From: JBAXXL01 sp037127915
GTDB lineage: Bacteria > Bacteroidota > Ignavibacteria > Kapaibacteriales > UBA2268
Reading direction: 5' to 3'
Assembly (NCBI GenBank): GCA_037127915.1
Contig: JBAXXL010000017.1
Location: forward strand, 17,006 to 81,005
DNA length: 64,000 bases
The translations under genes were made by a program, and so were the position numbers. Shown here one piece after another: positions 8,605-17,547 of the stretch (position 1 is its first letter; each line of letters opens with the position of its first letter). The notes beneath the pieces are model-generated. The model did no database searches. It was given only the letters and a program-made list of their open reading frames with translations, and was not told the DNA's origin.

Positions 8605-10599
8605 TTGGCAAATAAATCACCACTTAAGAAATTCATTTTGGGTAAAAGTAGAGACCCTTTAGACCCGAATATTTTTCATAAAGTCTCGCTAATGGCGTTT
8701 TTCGCATGGATTGGGCTTGGTTCCGACGGTTTATCGTCATCTTGCTACGGTCCTGCCGAGGTTATGATTGCTTTAGGTAATCATCCTTATTTGGCGTTAT
8801 TCGTCGCTATCGGTACAATTATAACCATAGCTGTAATCAGCTCCAGTTATTCGCAGATAATTGAATTATTCCCACACGGCGGCGGCGGATACCAAGTATC
8901 CTCCAAACTCCTCTCCCCGACTATCGGTATGATATCGGGCTCCGCGCTTATAATAGACTATGTGTTAACAATCACAGTTTCCATAGCCAGCGGCGGCGAT
9001 GCGCTTTTCAGTTTTCTACCGATAGATTGGCACGCTTACAAACTGCCATTTGTCCTCGGAATAGTTTCAATTCTTACATTGATGAATATGCGAGGCGCTA
9101 AAGAGTCTATTGCGCCATTGGTACCAATATTTTTGGTTTTTATTTTCACTCACGCATTTGTAATATTATTTGGTATAGTTACACACTTCTTCCAAATAAA
9201 TGCAGTCGTTACACGCACAACTATTGAATTAAACAATTCGTTTACCACTTTGGGAACGATGGGTACATTCCTTTTGATTATGCGTGCTTATAGTATGGGC
9301 GCCGGTACATTTACCGGTATCGAAGCCGTCAGTAACGGTGTACCTATTTTAAAAGAACCGAGAGTAAAAACCGCCAAAACTACGATGAAGTATATGGCTT
9401 TTTCGCTGGGTATAACAGTTGCAGGTTTGATGCTGAACTTTTTGCTATTTAATGTATCGATGGTACCCGGCAAAACAATCAACGCGTCATTGCTTGAAAG
9501 TGTTACTGCAGGCTGGAGTCCCGGAGTAAGTTATACATTTATTATTGTAACATTGCTTTCCGAAGCGGCGTTGTTATTCGTCGCGGCGCAAACGGGATTC
9601 CTGGATGGACCACGTGTATTGGCAAATATGGCTCACGATAAATGGGTACCGACGCGATTCTCTTTGCTAAGCGATAGATTAGTTACGCGTAACGGCATTT
9701 TGCTTATGGGCGGCGCGGCATTTGTACTTATGCTTGCTACTCACGCATCTGTAACATTCCTCGTTGTACTTTATTCTATCAACGTATTTATCGGATTTTG
9801 TCTGTCGCAAACCGGTATGGTTAAGCACTGGATTCAGGTTAGGCACGAAGAAAAGAAATGGCTCAAGAAATTGCTTATCAATAGCGTTGGTTTGGTGATG
9901 TCATTTTTCATACTTTGTTTTGTTGTTTATATTAAATTCCACGAAGGCGGTTGGATAACTATTCTTATCACAGGAGCAGTGGTTTCCTTATTCGGATATA
10001 TAAAGCATCAGTACAACAAAACGGCAAAATTAACAAAACAAGTTAACGCTGTTTTAGAAAACCTCAACCAGCTTAATCCTACACCGGTAGCACCTGAGAA
10101 ACAAGCCGAATACAATAAAAATGGCAGAACCGCTATTTTATTCGTGAACGGTTTTTCAGGTATTGGAATACATTCGTTGCTGAGTATATTCAGATTATTC
10201 GGCGAAACATTCACAAACTTTGTATTTGTACAAGTTGGAATGATTGATGCCGGGGTTTTCAGAAGTATTGAAGATATCGATGATTTGAAACAAAAAAGTA
10301 TGGGCGAATTGGAAAAATACAAAAACTTCATACGTGGTTACGGATATTATGCAGAAGGTTTTTATTATACAGGATTGGATATTGAAGAAGAAATAATGAA
10401 AGCCATTCCAGATATTACTGCAAAATTCCCGCGCTCTGTATTCTTTGGGGGTCAGTTAGTATTCCCAAAGGACACATTCACCTCGCGTTTGCTACATAAC
10501 TATACTGTATTTTCTTTACAGAGAAAGCTTTACAACATTGGTTATGAATTCGTTATTCTACCGATCAAAATGCGATTAGATCAAGCGCAAAAAGCTTAA
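8605..10599 (+). CDS. APC-superfamily permease with C-terminal cytosolic domain, copy 1
   Basis: An integral membrane transporter of about 664 residues with roughly 12 membrane segments in the first ~470 residues, then a soluble domain of ~190 residues. The N-terminal motif FAWIGLGSDGLSSSCYGPAE is the unwound helix-1 region of APC-superfamily carriers and resembles KimA/KUP-like K+ transporters and amino-acid permeases; the substrate cannot be decided. The start is set at the TTG at 8605 rather than the TTG at 8590. AGGA stands at the right distance before it, and the neighbouring paralogue has the same AGGA-TTG arrangement. The soluble domain (NGRTAILFVNGFSGIGIHSL) is equally conserved in both copies, which argues that it is functional. 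A hairpin terminator follows. Confidence 0.85.
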   Translation: MANKSPLKKFILGKSRDPLDPNIFHKVSLMAFFAWIGLGSDGLSSSCYGPAEVMIALGNHPYLALFVAIGTIITIAVISSSYSQIIELFPHGGGGYQVSSKLLSPTIGMISGSALIIDYVLTITVSIASGGDALFSFLPIDWHAYKLPFVLGIVSILTLMNMRGAKESIAPLVPIFLVFIFTHAFVILFGIVTHFFQINAVVTRTTIELNNSFTTLGTMGTFLLIMRAYSMGAGTFTGIEAVSNGVPILKEPRVKTAKTTMKYMAFSLGITVAGLMLNFLLFNVSMVPGKTINASLLESVTAGWSPGVSYTFIIVTLLSEAALLFVAAQTGFLDGPRVLANMAHDKWVPTRFSLLSDRLVTRNGILLMGGAAFVLMLATHASVTFLVVLYSINVFIGFCLSQTGMVKHWIQVRHEEKKWLKKLLINSVGLVMSFFILCFVVYIKFHEGGWITILITGAVVSLFGYIKHQYNKTAKLTKQVNAVLENLNQLNPTPVAPEKQAEYNKNGRTAILFVNGFSGIGIHSLLSIFRLFGETFTNFVFVQVGMIDAGVFRSIEDIDDLKQKSMGELEKYKNFIRGYGYYAEGFYYTGLDIEEEIMKAIPDITAKFPRSVFFGGQLVFPKDTFTSRLLHNYTVFSLQRKLYNIGYEFVILPIKMRLDQAQKA

Positions 10600-10620
10600 A
10601 AAGATAATTGCGATAAATTT

Positions 10621-10660
10621 ACTCATCCGAAGATAGTTGAATTCTTCGGATGAGTTTTTT
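10621..10660 (+). terminator. Terminator of permease gene 1, hairpin repeat copy 3
   Basis: A 13-bp stem, ACTCATCCGAAGA with its complement, a 9-base loop, then TTTTTT. It is a member of the ACTCATCCGATGA hairpin family and here acts as a regular intrinsic terminator. Confidence 0.8.
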
Positions 10661-10787
10661 ATAATTAAAAAAAAATTTATAGTTAAGAATAAAAATGAAA
10701 GAATTAACGCTTTTTTAATATGCCGCAACTACTTTACTCAAATTATAATTTATTCTCGATTTCTATTGATATAACACATCTACGATG

Positions 10788-10870
10788 TTCAATCACGTAG
10801 TGATGAGATATTAATAGAATGTGATAGTACAAACGCTCTTCAATCACGTAGGGATGACATATTAATAGAA
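10788..10870 (+). repeat. Two REP-like units
   Basis: Two copies of TTCAATCACGTAGTGATG followed by a tail ending ATATTAATAGAA, at 10788-10819 and 10838-10870. The core ATCACGTAGTGAT is palindromic; the second copy has GTAGGGAT in its place. Two more copies follow the second permease gene. Confidence 0.75.
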
Positions 10871-11051
10871 GATGTTAAATTAACAGGAAATATGAAGATT
10901 ATGCCGAAGGAATTCTGTAGGAATGGAATATTCAAAGCAACCAATCGATTCCTCTCCCATTTCATTCTTCAATACTAATTGCTAATCTAATTAAATTAGT
11001 TATTTTCGCAATAATGAATATTACATTTTAACATAATTCAAGGATTATTGC

Positions 11052-13046
11052 TTGACAAATGGATTCTCTCTTAAAAAACTAATATTGGGTAAAAGCCGCG
11101 ACCCGCTTGACCCGAATATTTTTCATAAAGTATCATTGATGGCTTTTTTCGCTTGGATTGGGCTTGGTTCCGACGGTTTATCCTCTTCTTGTTACGGTCC
11201 CGCGGAAGTAATGCTCGTACTTCAGCACCATCCCTACCTCAGCTTATTTGTAGTATTAGCAACAATTATTACGATTTTTGTAATTAGCTCAAGTTATTCG
11301 CAGATTATTGAACTATTTCCAAATGGCGGCGGCGGCTATCAAGTTTCGTCAAAATTGCTTTCACCAACTATTGGTATGATTTCCGGTTCGGCGTTGGTAA
11401 TAGATTACGTTCTAACTATTACGGTTTCTGTAGCCAGCGGCGGCGATGCATTGTTTAGCTTTTTGCCTATCGAGTTGCATTCTTATAAGCTTTCCTTTGT
11501 GCTCGGCATAATTGTAATATTAACAATTATAAATATGAGGGGCGCGAAAGAATCTATAAAACTTTTACTGCCAATTTTTTTGGTATTTGTTGCCACTCAC
11601 GCTTTTGTAATATTGTACGGAGTATTTACTCACTTTTTCCAAATAAATGCTGTTGTAGCGAAAACTAGTGTTGAATTGAACAATTCATTCACTACTTTGG
11701 GAACAATGGGTACATTTTTGTTAATAATGCGCGCTTTCAGTATGGGAGCCGGTACTTTCACCGGTATTGAAGCAGTTAGTAACGGTCTTCCGATTCTCAA
11801 GGAGCCTCGAGTAAAAACCGGCAAAACCACTATGCGATATATGGCATTTTCGCTGGCAATTATTGTTGCCGGGTTGATGCTAAACTTCTTGCTCTTTAAT
11901 GTTTCCAATGTGCCGGGGAAAACAATTAACGCTTCATTACTTGAAAATGTTACATTAGGTTGGAATCCAACGGTAAGCTATACTTTTATAATTATCACAC
12001 TTCTATCCGAAGCCGCTTTGTTATTTGTTGCGGCTCAAACAGGCTTCCTTGGTGGTCCGCGCGTTTTAGCCAATATGGCTCACGATAGATGGGTGCCAAC
12101 GCGTTTTTCTCTATTAAGCGACAGATTAGTTACCAGAAATGGTATATTGCTTATGGGCGGCGCGGCATTCGCTTTAATGCTTGCAACCGGAGCTTCCGTT
12201 ACTTTCCTGGTGGTTTTATATTCTATAAATGTATTCATCGGTTTTTGCTTCTCACAAACCGGTATGGTTAAGCATTGGATTCAAGTTAGGCACGAAGAAA
12301 GAAAATGGTTTAAAAAATTGTTAATTAACAGTGTTGGTTTATTAATATCATTCTTTATTCTTGTATTCGTTGTTTACATTAAATTCAACGAAGGCGGCTG
12401 GATAACAGTTTTAATTACAGGCGCTGTTGTATCACTTTTCGGGTACATAAAGTATTCATACAACAAAATTGCCAAATTAACCGGCCAAGTCAATGCTATA
12501 TTGGATAATCTTAACCAAGTGAATCCAACACCGGTAGAACCTGATAAACAAAGTGATTACAATAAAAACGGCAGAACCGCCATTTTGTTCGTCAATGGAT
12601 TTTCGGGTATCGGAATACACTCTTTGCTAAGTATTTTCAGATTATTCGGCGAAACCTTCACAAATTTTGTTTTTGTACAAGTGGGTATGATTGACGCGGA
12701 TGTATTCCAAAGCCACGATGATATAGCAAAACTTAAGGTTAAAAGCCAAGAAGACCTCGAGAAATATAAGAACTTTATTCGCGGTTACGGTTTTTATGCC
12801 GAGAGCTTTTACTATACCGGCTTGGATATGGAAGAAGAAATTATGAAAGCAATACCGGAAATTACCACACGGTTCCCGCGCTCAGTATTCTTCGGCGGGC
12901 AGTTGGTTTTCCCTAAAGATACCTTTATGTCGAGATTACTGCATAACTATTCCACATTCTCATTGCAACGAAAACTATATACTTTCGGTTATGAATTCTT
13001 TATTCTACCGATTAAACTAAGACCGGAAACGGCTCCCAATTTATAA
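11052..13046 (+). CDS. APC-superfamily permease with C-terminal cytosolic domain, copy 2
   Basis: Tandem paralogue of the gene at 8605, 664 residues and very similar over its whole length. It has the same GLGSDGLSSSCYGPAEV helix-1 motif, the same carrier core and the same soluble domain. The TTG start at 11052 is preceded by AAGGA. Substitutions are scattered rather than clustered, so both copies look to be under selection. Differences such as HGGGGYQ to NGGGGYQ and LPIDWHAYK to LPIELHSYK leave open whether the two carry the same substrate. A terminator of the shared hairpin family follows. Confidence 0.85.
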   Translation: MTNGFSLKKLILGKSRDPLDPNIFHKVSLMAFFAWIGLGSDGLSSSCYGPAEVMLVLQHHPYLSLFVVLATIITIFVISSSYSQIIELFPNGGGGYQVSSKLLSPTIGMISGSALVIDYVLTITVSVASGGDALFSFLPIELHSYKLSFVLGIIVILTIINMRGAKESIKLLLPIFLVFVATHAFVILYGVFTHFFQINAVVAKTSVELNNSFTTLGTMGTFLLIMRAFSMGAGTFTGIEAVSNGLPILKEPRVKTGKTTMRYMAFSLAIIVAGLMLNFLLFNVSNVPGKTINASLLENVTLGWNPTVSYTFIIITLLSEAALLFVAAQTGFLGGPRVLANMAHDRWVPTRFSLLSDRLVTRNGILLMGGAAFALMLATGASVTFLVVLYSINVFIGFCFSQTGMVKHWIQVRHEERKWFKKLLINSVGLLISFFILVFVVYIKFNEGGWITVLITGAVVSLFGYIKYSYNKIAKLTGQVNAILDNLNQVNPTPVEPDKQSDYNKNGRTAILFVNGFSGIGIHSLLSIFRLFGETFTNFVFVQVGMIDADVFQSHDDIAKLKVKSQEDLEKYKNFIRGYGFYAESFYYTGLDMEEEIMKAIPEITTRFPRSVFFGGQLVFPKDTFMSRLLHNYSTFSLQRKLYTFGYEFFILPIKLRPETAPNL

Positions 13047-13066
13047 AGATAATTTTTAATTCTTTT

Positions 13067-13106
13067 ACTCATCCGATGATTGTTGAAGTCATCGGATGAG
13101 TTTTTA
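13067..13106 (+). terminator. Terminator of permease gene 2, hairpin repeat copy 4
   Basis: The 13-bp stem ACTCATCCGATGA with its complement, a 9-base loop, then TTTTT. Confidence 0.8.
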
Positions 13107-13230
13107 TTTATTAAAAGAAATTTATAGGAGAATTGAAAATTAAGAAATCAATGCTTTTTAATATGCCGCCACTACGTTGCTCAAATTATAATATACTATC
13201 TATTTCTATTGATATAGTGCATCTACGATG

Positions 13231-13313
13231 TTCAACCATGTAGTGATGCCATATTAATAGAATGATATAGCAAAAACGCTCTTCAATCACGTAGTGATGC
13301 TATATTAATAGAA
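13231..13313 (+). repeat. Two REP-like units (duplicate block)
   Basis: Units at 13231-13262 and 13282-13313 match those at 10788-10870 (core ATCACGTAGTGAT, tail ATATTAATAGAA). They sit at the same distance after the paralogous permease, so they were duplicated along with it. Confidence 0.75.
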
Positions 13314-13419
13314 AATATGAAGATTAAATTGAAGGAATTCCATAGGAATGAAATATTTACGGATATTGAATCCCTTTTTGTTACATCCATTCACGAATGG
13401 GATAATCATCTTTGTGTTC

Positions 13420-13465
13420 TTCGTGCCTTCTTTGTGTCCTTTGTGTCCTTTGTGTCCTTTGTGTT
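13420..13465 (+). repeat. CCTTTGTGT tandem repeat
   Basis: About four head-to-tail copies of CCTTTGTGT, preceded by two degenerate ones. Non-coding. Confidence 0.7.
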
Positions 13466-13688
13466 TAATTCTTCGCCGGCTTCTCGACTGTGCTCGAAGA
13501 CCTGGATTTCCATTACCCTGTACGCAAAACCCTCTACAATTCTTTGCGCCTTCGCGGCTTTGCGGTGAAATCTTCTTCTCATTTCCACCGTACATCTTTC
13601 AATTGGGAAAAAATCTCTTTTTTTAATTTGATTAATTTAGTTAATTTCGAGTTGATTAATATTACAATTTTTATAATTTAGGAATTTT

Positions 13689-14885
13689 ATGAAAACTCAA
13701 GACTATATTGAAATGGAAAATGAGTACGGAGCTCATAACTATCATCCCTTGGATGTTGTAGTTGAATCCGCCAAAGGAGTATGGATAACCGACGTGGAAG
13801 GAAAGCGTTATTTAGATTGCCTTGCCGCTTATTCAGCAGTTAACCAAGGTCATTGTCATCCACAAATTTTCGATGTGTTTGTTGAACAAGCCAAAAAAGT
13901 GACTCTTACAAGCCGTGCTTTTAGAAATGACAAATTGCCATTATTATATAAAAAACTTAACGAAATGACCGGTTATGAAATGTCATTACCAATGAATTCA
14001 GGCGCGGAAGCGGTTGAAACAGCAATCAAAGTTTCCCGCCGCTGGGGTTATGATGTAAAAGGTATTGAAGAAAATAAAGCTGAAATCATCGTTGCAAGCG
14101 GTAACTTCCATGGCCGCACAACTACTATCGTAGGTTTTTCAGACGATCCAAGCTCATTCAAAGGTTTTGGTCCTTTCACACCTGGCTTTATTATGCACGA
14201 ATACGGTAATTTAGCTGATTTGAAAACTAAAATCACTAAAAACACTTGCGCTATTTTGGTTGAACCTATTCAAGGCGAAGGCGGAATCGTTATTCCTCCT
14301 GATGGTTACTTGAAAGGAATCGAAGAAATTTGTAAAGCAAACAACATTTTGTTTATTTGCGACGAAATCCAAGCCGGTTTAGGTAGAAGCGGCAAACTCT
14401 TTGCTCATTATTACGAAAATGTACGTCCTGATGTTGTAATTATCGGTAAAGCATTAGCTGGCGGATATTATCCTGTTTCAGCAATTTTAGCTGATAAAGA
14501 AGTTATGAGCGTTATTAAACCGGGCGAACACGGCTCTACATTCGGTGGAAATCCATTGGGTGCCGCTGTTGCTGTAAAATCTTTGGAAATTATTCAAGAA
14601 GAAAAATTGGTTGAACGTTCATTCGAATTGGGCAACTATTTCGTTGAACAATTGAAAAAAATTGATTCGCCACATATCACATTAGTTCGCGGCCGCGGTT
14701 TATGGATTGGTTTCGTTTTGGATACTAAAGCAAGACCATATTGTGAAAAATTGAAATTGGAAGGTATTTTGTGTAAAGAAACACACGAAAACATAATCCG
14801 TTTCGCTCCTCCGCTCGTAATCACAAAAGAAGAAATTGATTGGGCTGTGGAACGCATCGAAAAAGTTGTTCTAAGCTTAGATTAA
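13689..14885 (+). CDS. rocD: Ornithine aminotransferase
   Basis: PLP-dependent class-III aminotransferase that converts ornithine and 2-oxoglutarate to glutamate-5-semialdehyde and glutamate, linking arginine breakdown to proline and glutamate. The 398 residues match the family length. Seen: the N-terminal ENEYGAHNYHPLDVV typical of ornithine aminotransferase, LPMNSGAEAVETA (cofactor phosphate binding), EPIQGEGG, CDEIQAGLGR and the Schiff-base lysine in IIGKALAGG (Lys254). The family assignment is secure, and ornithine as substrate is well supported by the N-terminus. An IS3 element is inserted 30 bases beyond the stop and may have displaced its terminator. Confidence 0.95.
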   Translation: MKTQDYIEMENEYGAHNYHPLDVVVESAKGVWITDVEGKRYLDCLAAYSAVNQGHCHPQIFDVFVEQAKKVTLTSRAFRNDKLPLLYKKLNEMTGYEMSLPMNSGAEAVETAIKVSRRWGYDVKGIEENKAEIIVASGNFHGRTTTIVGFSDDPSSFKGFGPFTPGFIMHEYGNLADLKTKITKNTCAILVEPIQGEGGIVIPPDGYLKGIEEICKANNILFICDEIQAGLGRSGKLFAHYYENVRPDVVIIGKALAGGYYPVSAILADKEVMSVIKPGEHGSTFGGNPLGAAVAVKSLEIIQEEKLVERSFELGNYFVEQLKKIDSPHITLVRGRGLWIGFVLDTKARPYCEKLKLEGILCKETHENIIRFAPPLVITKEEIDWAVERIEKVVLSLD

Positions 14886-14967
14886 GAAAAGATCATATTG
14901 AGAAGATTCCTAAGATGGACTCCACTTTGATGATCTGACCCCAATAAGTTGGACATAAAATAGTTTT

Positions 14968-15762
14968 TTAATAATTGGACTGAGTTCGGTATTTAACCGG
15001 GCTTAGTCCTTTTAGTTTCGTTTTAATACGATCATTATTATAATAATATATGTAGTTATTCAACTCATATTCAAAGTCATCCATTGATTTAAACTTTTCC
15101 AAATAGAATAATTCAGTTTTTAATATTCCAAAAAAACTCTCCATCATACTATTATCCAAACAATTACCTTTCCTAGACATGCTTTGTGTAATCCCATTAT
15201 CTGTTAGTGTGTTTTGATAAAGTAAATGTTGATATTGCCATCCTTGGTCTGAGTGTAATATCAAATCCTTGCCTTGCGTTCTTTTATTCATAGCACCATC
15301 AAGCATTTTTATTACCAAATTTAAGTTTGGACTCGACGAGATTGTATAACTAATGATTTCTCCGTTAAACATATCTAATATAGGAGATAGATATCTCTTT
15401 TGACCAAACAAGTTAAATTCTGTAACATCAGTCGTCCATTTTTCATTAGGCTTTTCTGCTTTAAAATTACGTTCAATAATATTTGGTGCAATTTTACCTT
15501 CATCTCCTTTATATGAACGATATTTTTTAGGTCTTACCAGTGATTTAATACCAAGCTCACTCATTATCCTAGCAACTTTTTTATGATTGATAATTATTGA
15601 GTTATTGCGTAACTCTAATGTAATCCTTCTATAACCATACCTACCTTTATGTGAATGATAAATTTTGATTATTGATTCTTTGATTGATTCATCTTTATCA
15701 GGCAATTTTAATAGCCTTAAATGATAATAATATGTTGAGCGAGCCATCGAAGCGGCTTTCAA
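14968..15762 (-). CDS. IS3-family transposase OrfB (DDE integrase core)
   Basis: Catalytic half of the transposase. The DDE triad is complete: Asp112 in WTTDVTEF, Asp172 in LHSDQGWQ and Glu208 in NCLDNSMMESF, with the 35-residue spacing typical of IS3. The HTH_21-type segment (KGRYGYRRITLELR) precedes the core. Its frame stays open upstream of the TTG at 15762 and would encode AIESLRPDYKLSDLLKAA, the usual junction sequence in OrfAB fusions, so the protein is most likely made by -1 frameshifting from OrfA rather than from this start. Confidence 0.9.
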   Translation of the reverse strand: MKAASMARSTYYYHLRLLKLPDKDESIKESIIKIYHSHKGRYGYRRITLELRNNSIIINHKKVARIMSELGIKSLVRPKKYRSYKGDEGKIAPNIIERNFKAEKPNEKWTTDVTEFNLFGQKRYLSPILDMFNGEIISYTISSSPNLNLVIKMLDGAMNKRTQGKDLILHSDQGWQYQHLLYQNTLTDNGITQSMSRKGNCLDNSMMESFFGILKTELFYLEKFKSMDDFEYELNNYIYYYNNDRIKTKLKGLSPVKYRTQSNY

Positions 15763-15788
15763 TAAATCAGAAAGTTTATAATCAGGCC

Positions 15789-16328
15789 TTAGTGACTCGA
15801 TGGCTTGGACTTTATCGCTACTTCTCGGGCTGTCCGTGCTTCTACTAAGGCTTTTAATTTTTTTAAGTAAGCGTTCTCTGCTAGTACGTATTCTAACTCG
15901 GCTTGAAGCTTCTCTAATTCTGTTTCTGGTTCTTTTTTCTTTGGTCTACCCATTTTGTTTGATGTTCTTCCATTATGTTCAATATCTGAAAGAGACGAAA
16001 TACCATTAATTTTAGCTTGTTTAACCCAACAAGCTATTGCGAAATCACTTACACCATACTTTAGACTAGCTTGTATATAAGATAATTTATTGTCAAGATA
16101 GTCCTGTACGGCTATTTGCCGATAGGTACTATTTATTTGAGGTTTGCTCGGTTGGACAAAACCCTCTAATTCATTAAGCCTATAAAGTCGAAGCCAACGT
16201 CTAATAACACTTAGGCTTATTGATAACTTTTTACTTATTAATCTACATCCATAGCCTTGACGGTATAATTCTACTGTCTGAAGTTTTTCTTCAATACTAT
16301 GTCTCTTGCTTTTACTTTTAATTAACAT
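15789..16328 (-). CDS. IS3-family transposase OrfA (DNA-binding)
   Basis: About 179 residues, starting at the ATG at 16328 (GGGGT upstream) instead of the TTG at 16340. Two helix-turn-helix segments are visible: GYGCRLISKKLSISLSVIRR near residue 25 and ASLKYGVSDFAIACWVKQ near residue 85. A leucine-rich coiled coil near the C-terminus (ELEKLQAELEYVLAENAYLK) serves multimerisation in this family, and the domain order is that of the IS150 subgroup. OrfB lies in the -1 frame. Confidence 0.9.
   Translation of the reverse strand: MLIKSKSKRHSIEEKLQTVELYRQGYGCRLISKKLSISLSVIRRWLRLYRLNELEGFVQPSKPQINSTYRQIAVQDYLDNKLSYIQASLKYGVSDFAIACWVKQAKINGISSLSDIEHNGRTSNKMGRPKKKEPETELEKLQAELEYVLAENAYLKKLKALVEARTAREVAIKSKPSSH
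15858..15864 (-). promoter_or_regulatory. Candidate -1 frameshift site of the IS
   Basis: AAAAAAA on the minus strand near the end of OrfA. The OrfB frame is open from here to the OrfB body, and the frame relationship between the two genes is -1, as required. Confidence 0.5.
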
Positions 16329-16467
16329 AAAATACCCCAAAAGTTTTTTGTCTAACTTTTGGGGTGCAGATCATGAAAGTGGAGTCCATCTTTTTTTGTA
16401 ATTAATTGAAAAAAGCAAAATTTAAATAAGCATATACAATTTTTTTATTATTTTTGCTATAGAATTT

Positions 16468-17313
16468 ATGGTAATAATAAAAAGAAAAGAATTATTGAAA
16501 CGAGATATAAAAATATTTGAACAAAAGCAAGTACGCACCTTATGGAATGCCGATGAAGAACAATTGTATTTTTCTATAATTGATGTAATTGAAACACTTA
16601 CAGATACTGACCGCCCAAGAAAATACTGGAACGACATAAAGACAAAGCTCAAAAAGGAAGGTAGTGAGTTGTCCGAACAAATCGGACAACTGAAAATGCA
16701 ATCATCTGACAAGAAATTTTACAAAACCGATGTAGCCACTGCAGAACAATTATTTCGTTTGATACAATCAATTCCTTCACCCAAAGCAGAACCGTTTAAA
16801 TTATGGCTGGCTCAAATAGCCAATGAACGAATAAACGAACTGCAAGACCCAGAGCTAACAATTGATAGAGCTTTGGATCAATATCTGAATCTTGGATACA
16901 GCGAGAATTGGATAAATCAACGCCTGAAAAGTATTGAAATTCGTAAGGAATTAACTGATGAGTGGAAAAGATTAGGATTAAAGGAAGGACAACAGTTTGC
17001 AAGCCTAACCGATATTATAACCAAAACATGGTCGGGTAAAACAACAAATGAATACAAAATCTTGAAAGGTTTAAAAAAAGAAAATCTCCGAGATAATATG
17101 ACGAACACCGAATTGATTTTGAATATGTTGGCCGAAGCTTCAACTAAAGATATTTCGCAAGCTGTAAATCCAAAAGATTTTGAAGAAAGTAAAGACATAG
17201 CGAAGCAAGGGGGTGCAATAGCAGGAAATGCACGAAAAGAATTAGAAGAAAAAACCGGAAAAAAAGTAGTAACAGGTTTAAATGCTCAGAAATTTTTAGC
17301 GACTAAAAAATAA
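16468..17313 (+). CDS. DinD-like Bro-N domain protein
   Basis: 281 residues with the N-terminal Bro-N/antirepressor-type domain (IKIFEQKQVRTLWNADEEQL, then YFSIIDVIETLTDTDRPRKY) and the body shared with DNA-damage-inducible protein D (FRLIQSIPSPKAEPFKLWLA, DPELTIDRAL, NLRDNMTNTELILNMLAEAS). DinD in E. coli inhibits RecA filaments; whether this homologue does so is unknown. Such genes travel in defence and mobile islands, which fits the IS on its left and the gene stump on its right. The first ~10 residues may not be translated, since homologues usually begin near the second KRDIKIFE. No Shine-Dalgarno sequence is apparent. Confidence 0.8.
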   Translation: MVIIKRKELLKRDIKIFEQKQVRTLWNADEEQLYFSIIDVIETLTDTDRPRKYWNDIKTKLKKEGSELSEQIGQLKMQSSDKKFYKTDVATAEQLFRLIQSIPSPKAEPFKLWLAQIANERINELQDPELTIDRALDQYLNLGYSENWINQRLKSIEIRKELTDEWKRLGLKEGQQFASLTDIITKTWSGKTTNEYKILKGLKKENLRDNMTNTELILNMLAEASTKDISQAVNPKDFEESKDIAKQGGAIAGNARKELEEKTGKKVVTGLNAQKFLATKK

Positions 17314-17324
17314 TTGGAAAAAAA

Positions 17325-17372
17325 ATGTACATCGAACTAAAAGAAATAACTGTTAAAAATTTGCTCAACTGA
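17325..17372 (+). pseudogene. Possible stump of a DUF262-type gene
   Basis: An ATG 11 bases after the DinD-like gene opens a 15-codon frame, MYIELKEITVKNLLN, followed by TGA. The sequence resembles the first residues of DUF262-domain proteins (ParB/Srx-like fold, often fused to HNH nucleases), which in my memory commonly begin with a MxIELxEITVRxL pattern. Nothing of the rest remains downstream. The match is short, so confidence is low. Confidence 0.35.
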
Positions 17373-17539
17373 ATGATTGGAGGTTCATCCATTTAATTCT
17401 CAAATCCTTTCATCCTAATTCAAACTTTTATCGAGTGGACATTCTGCTCAGCTTCTTCAATTTATAATTTATCATTTACAATTTATAATTAATTTAGCTT
17501 ATTTTTCAATCCGCTTTTTATTTATTAAAAAAAATTAAC

Positions 17540-17547
17540 TATTTTTG
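17540..17547 (+). promoter_or_regulatory. Candidate promoter -7 element
   Basis: TATTTTTG (TAnnTTTG type), 60 bases before the ATG at 17608. No good -33 element is seen. Confidence 0.4.

Larger units (their letters stand above)
10600..11051. other. 452-bp gap: terminator and REP-like repeats
   Basis: After the terminator this gap holds a ~210-bp stretch (about 10707-10945) that recurs after the second permease gene (about 13149-13370), including two REP-like units each. The last ~100 bases before the next gene are unique AT-rich sequence. No gene is seen. Confidence 0.6.
13047..13688. other. 642-bp gap rich in repeats, no convincing gene
   Basis: It holds the terminator of permease 2, the second copy of the downstream repeat block with two REP-like units, and a tandem array of CCTTTGTGT units at about 13420-13465. 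Near 13546 is a stretch of the GCGCCTTCGCGGCTTTGCGG kind that is common between genes of environmental bacteria. Reading frames of 60-96 codons here follow the repeats and lack coding character. The rocD leader occupies the right end. Confidence 0.6.
14916..16388 (-). mobile_element. IS3-family insertion sequence (about 1.47 kb)
   Basis: Terminal inverted repeats begin TGGACTCCACTTT at 14916 and end AAAGTGGAGTCCA at 16388, extending inwards over about 40 bases with few mismatches (for example GATGATCTGACCCC against CATGATCTGCACCCC). Inside are two overlapping-frame transposase genes, OrfA and OrfB, on the minus strand. The complementarity continues two to four bases outside these limits (AAGATGG against CCATCTT), so the ends could be at 14912 and 16392. 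No target-site duplication is visible at either choice. Both genes look intact. Confidence 0.9.

Noticed and set aside
13305..13626. Several overlapping frames of 60-96 codons on both strands
   Set aside because: They follow the CCTTTGTGT array and a common intergenic repeat, give low-complexity products (KGHKGHKGHK) and lack start signals.
14911..16395. Target-site duplication of the IS3 element
   Set aside because: Flanking 3-5 bases do not match at any choice of ends; only the inverted complementarity extends outwards.
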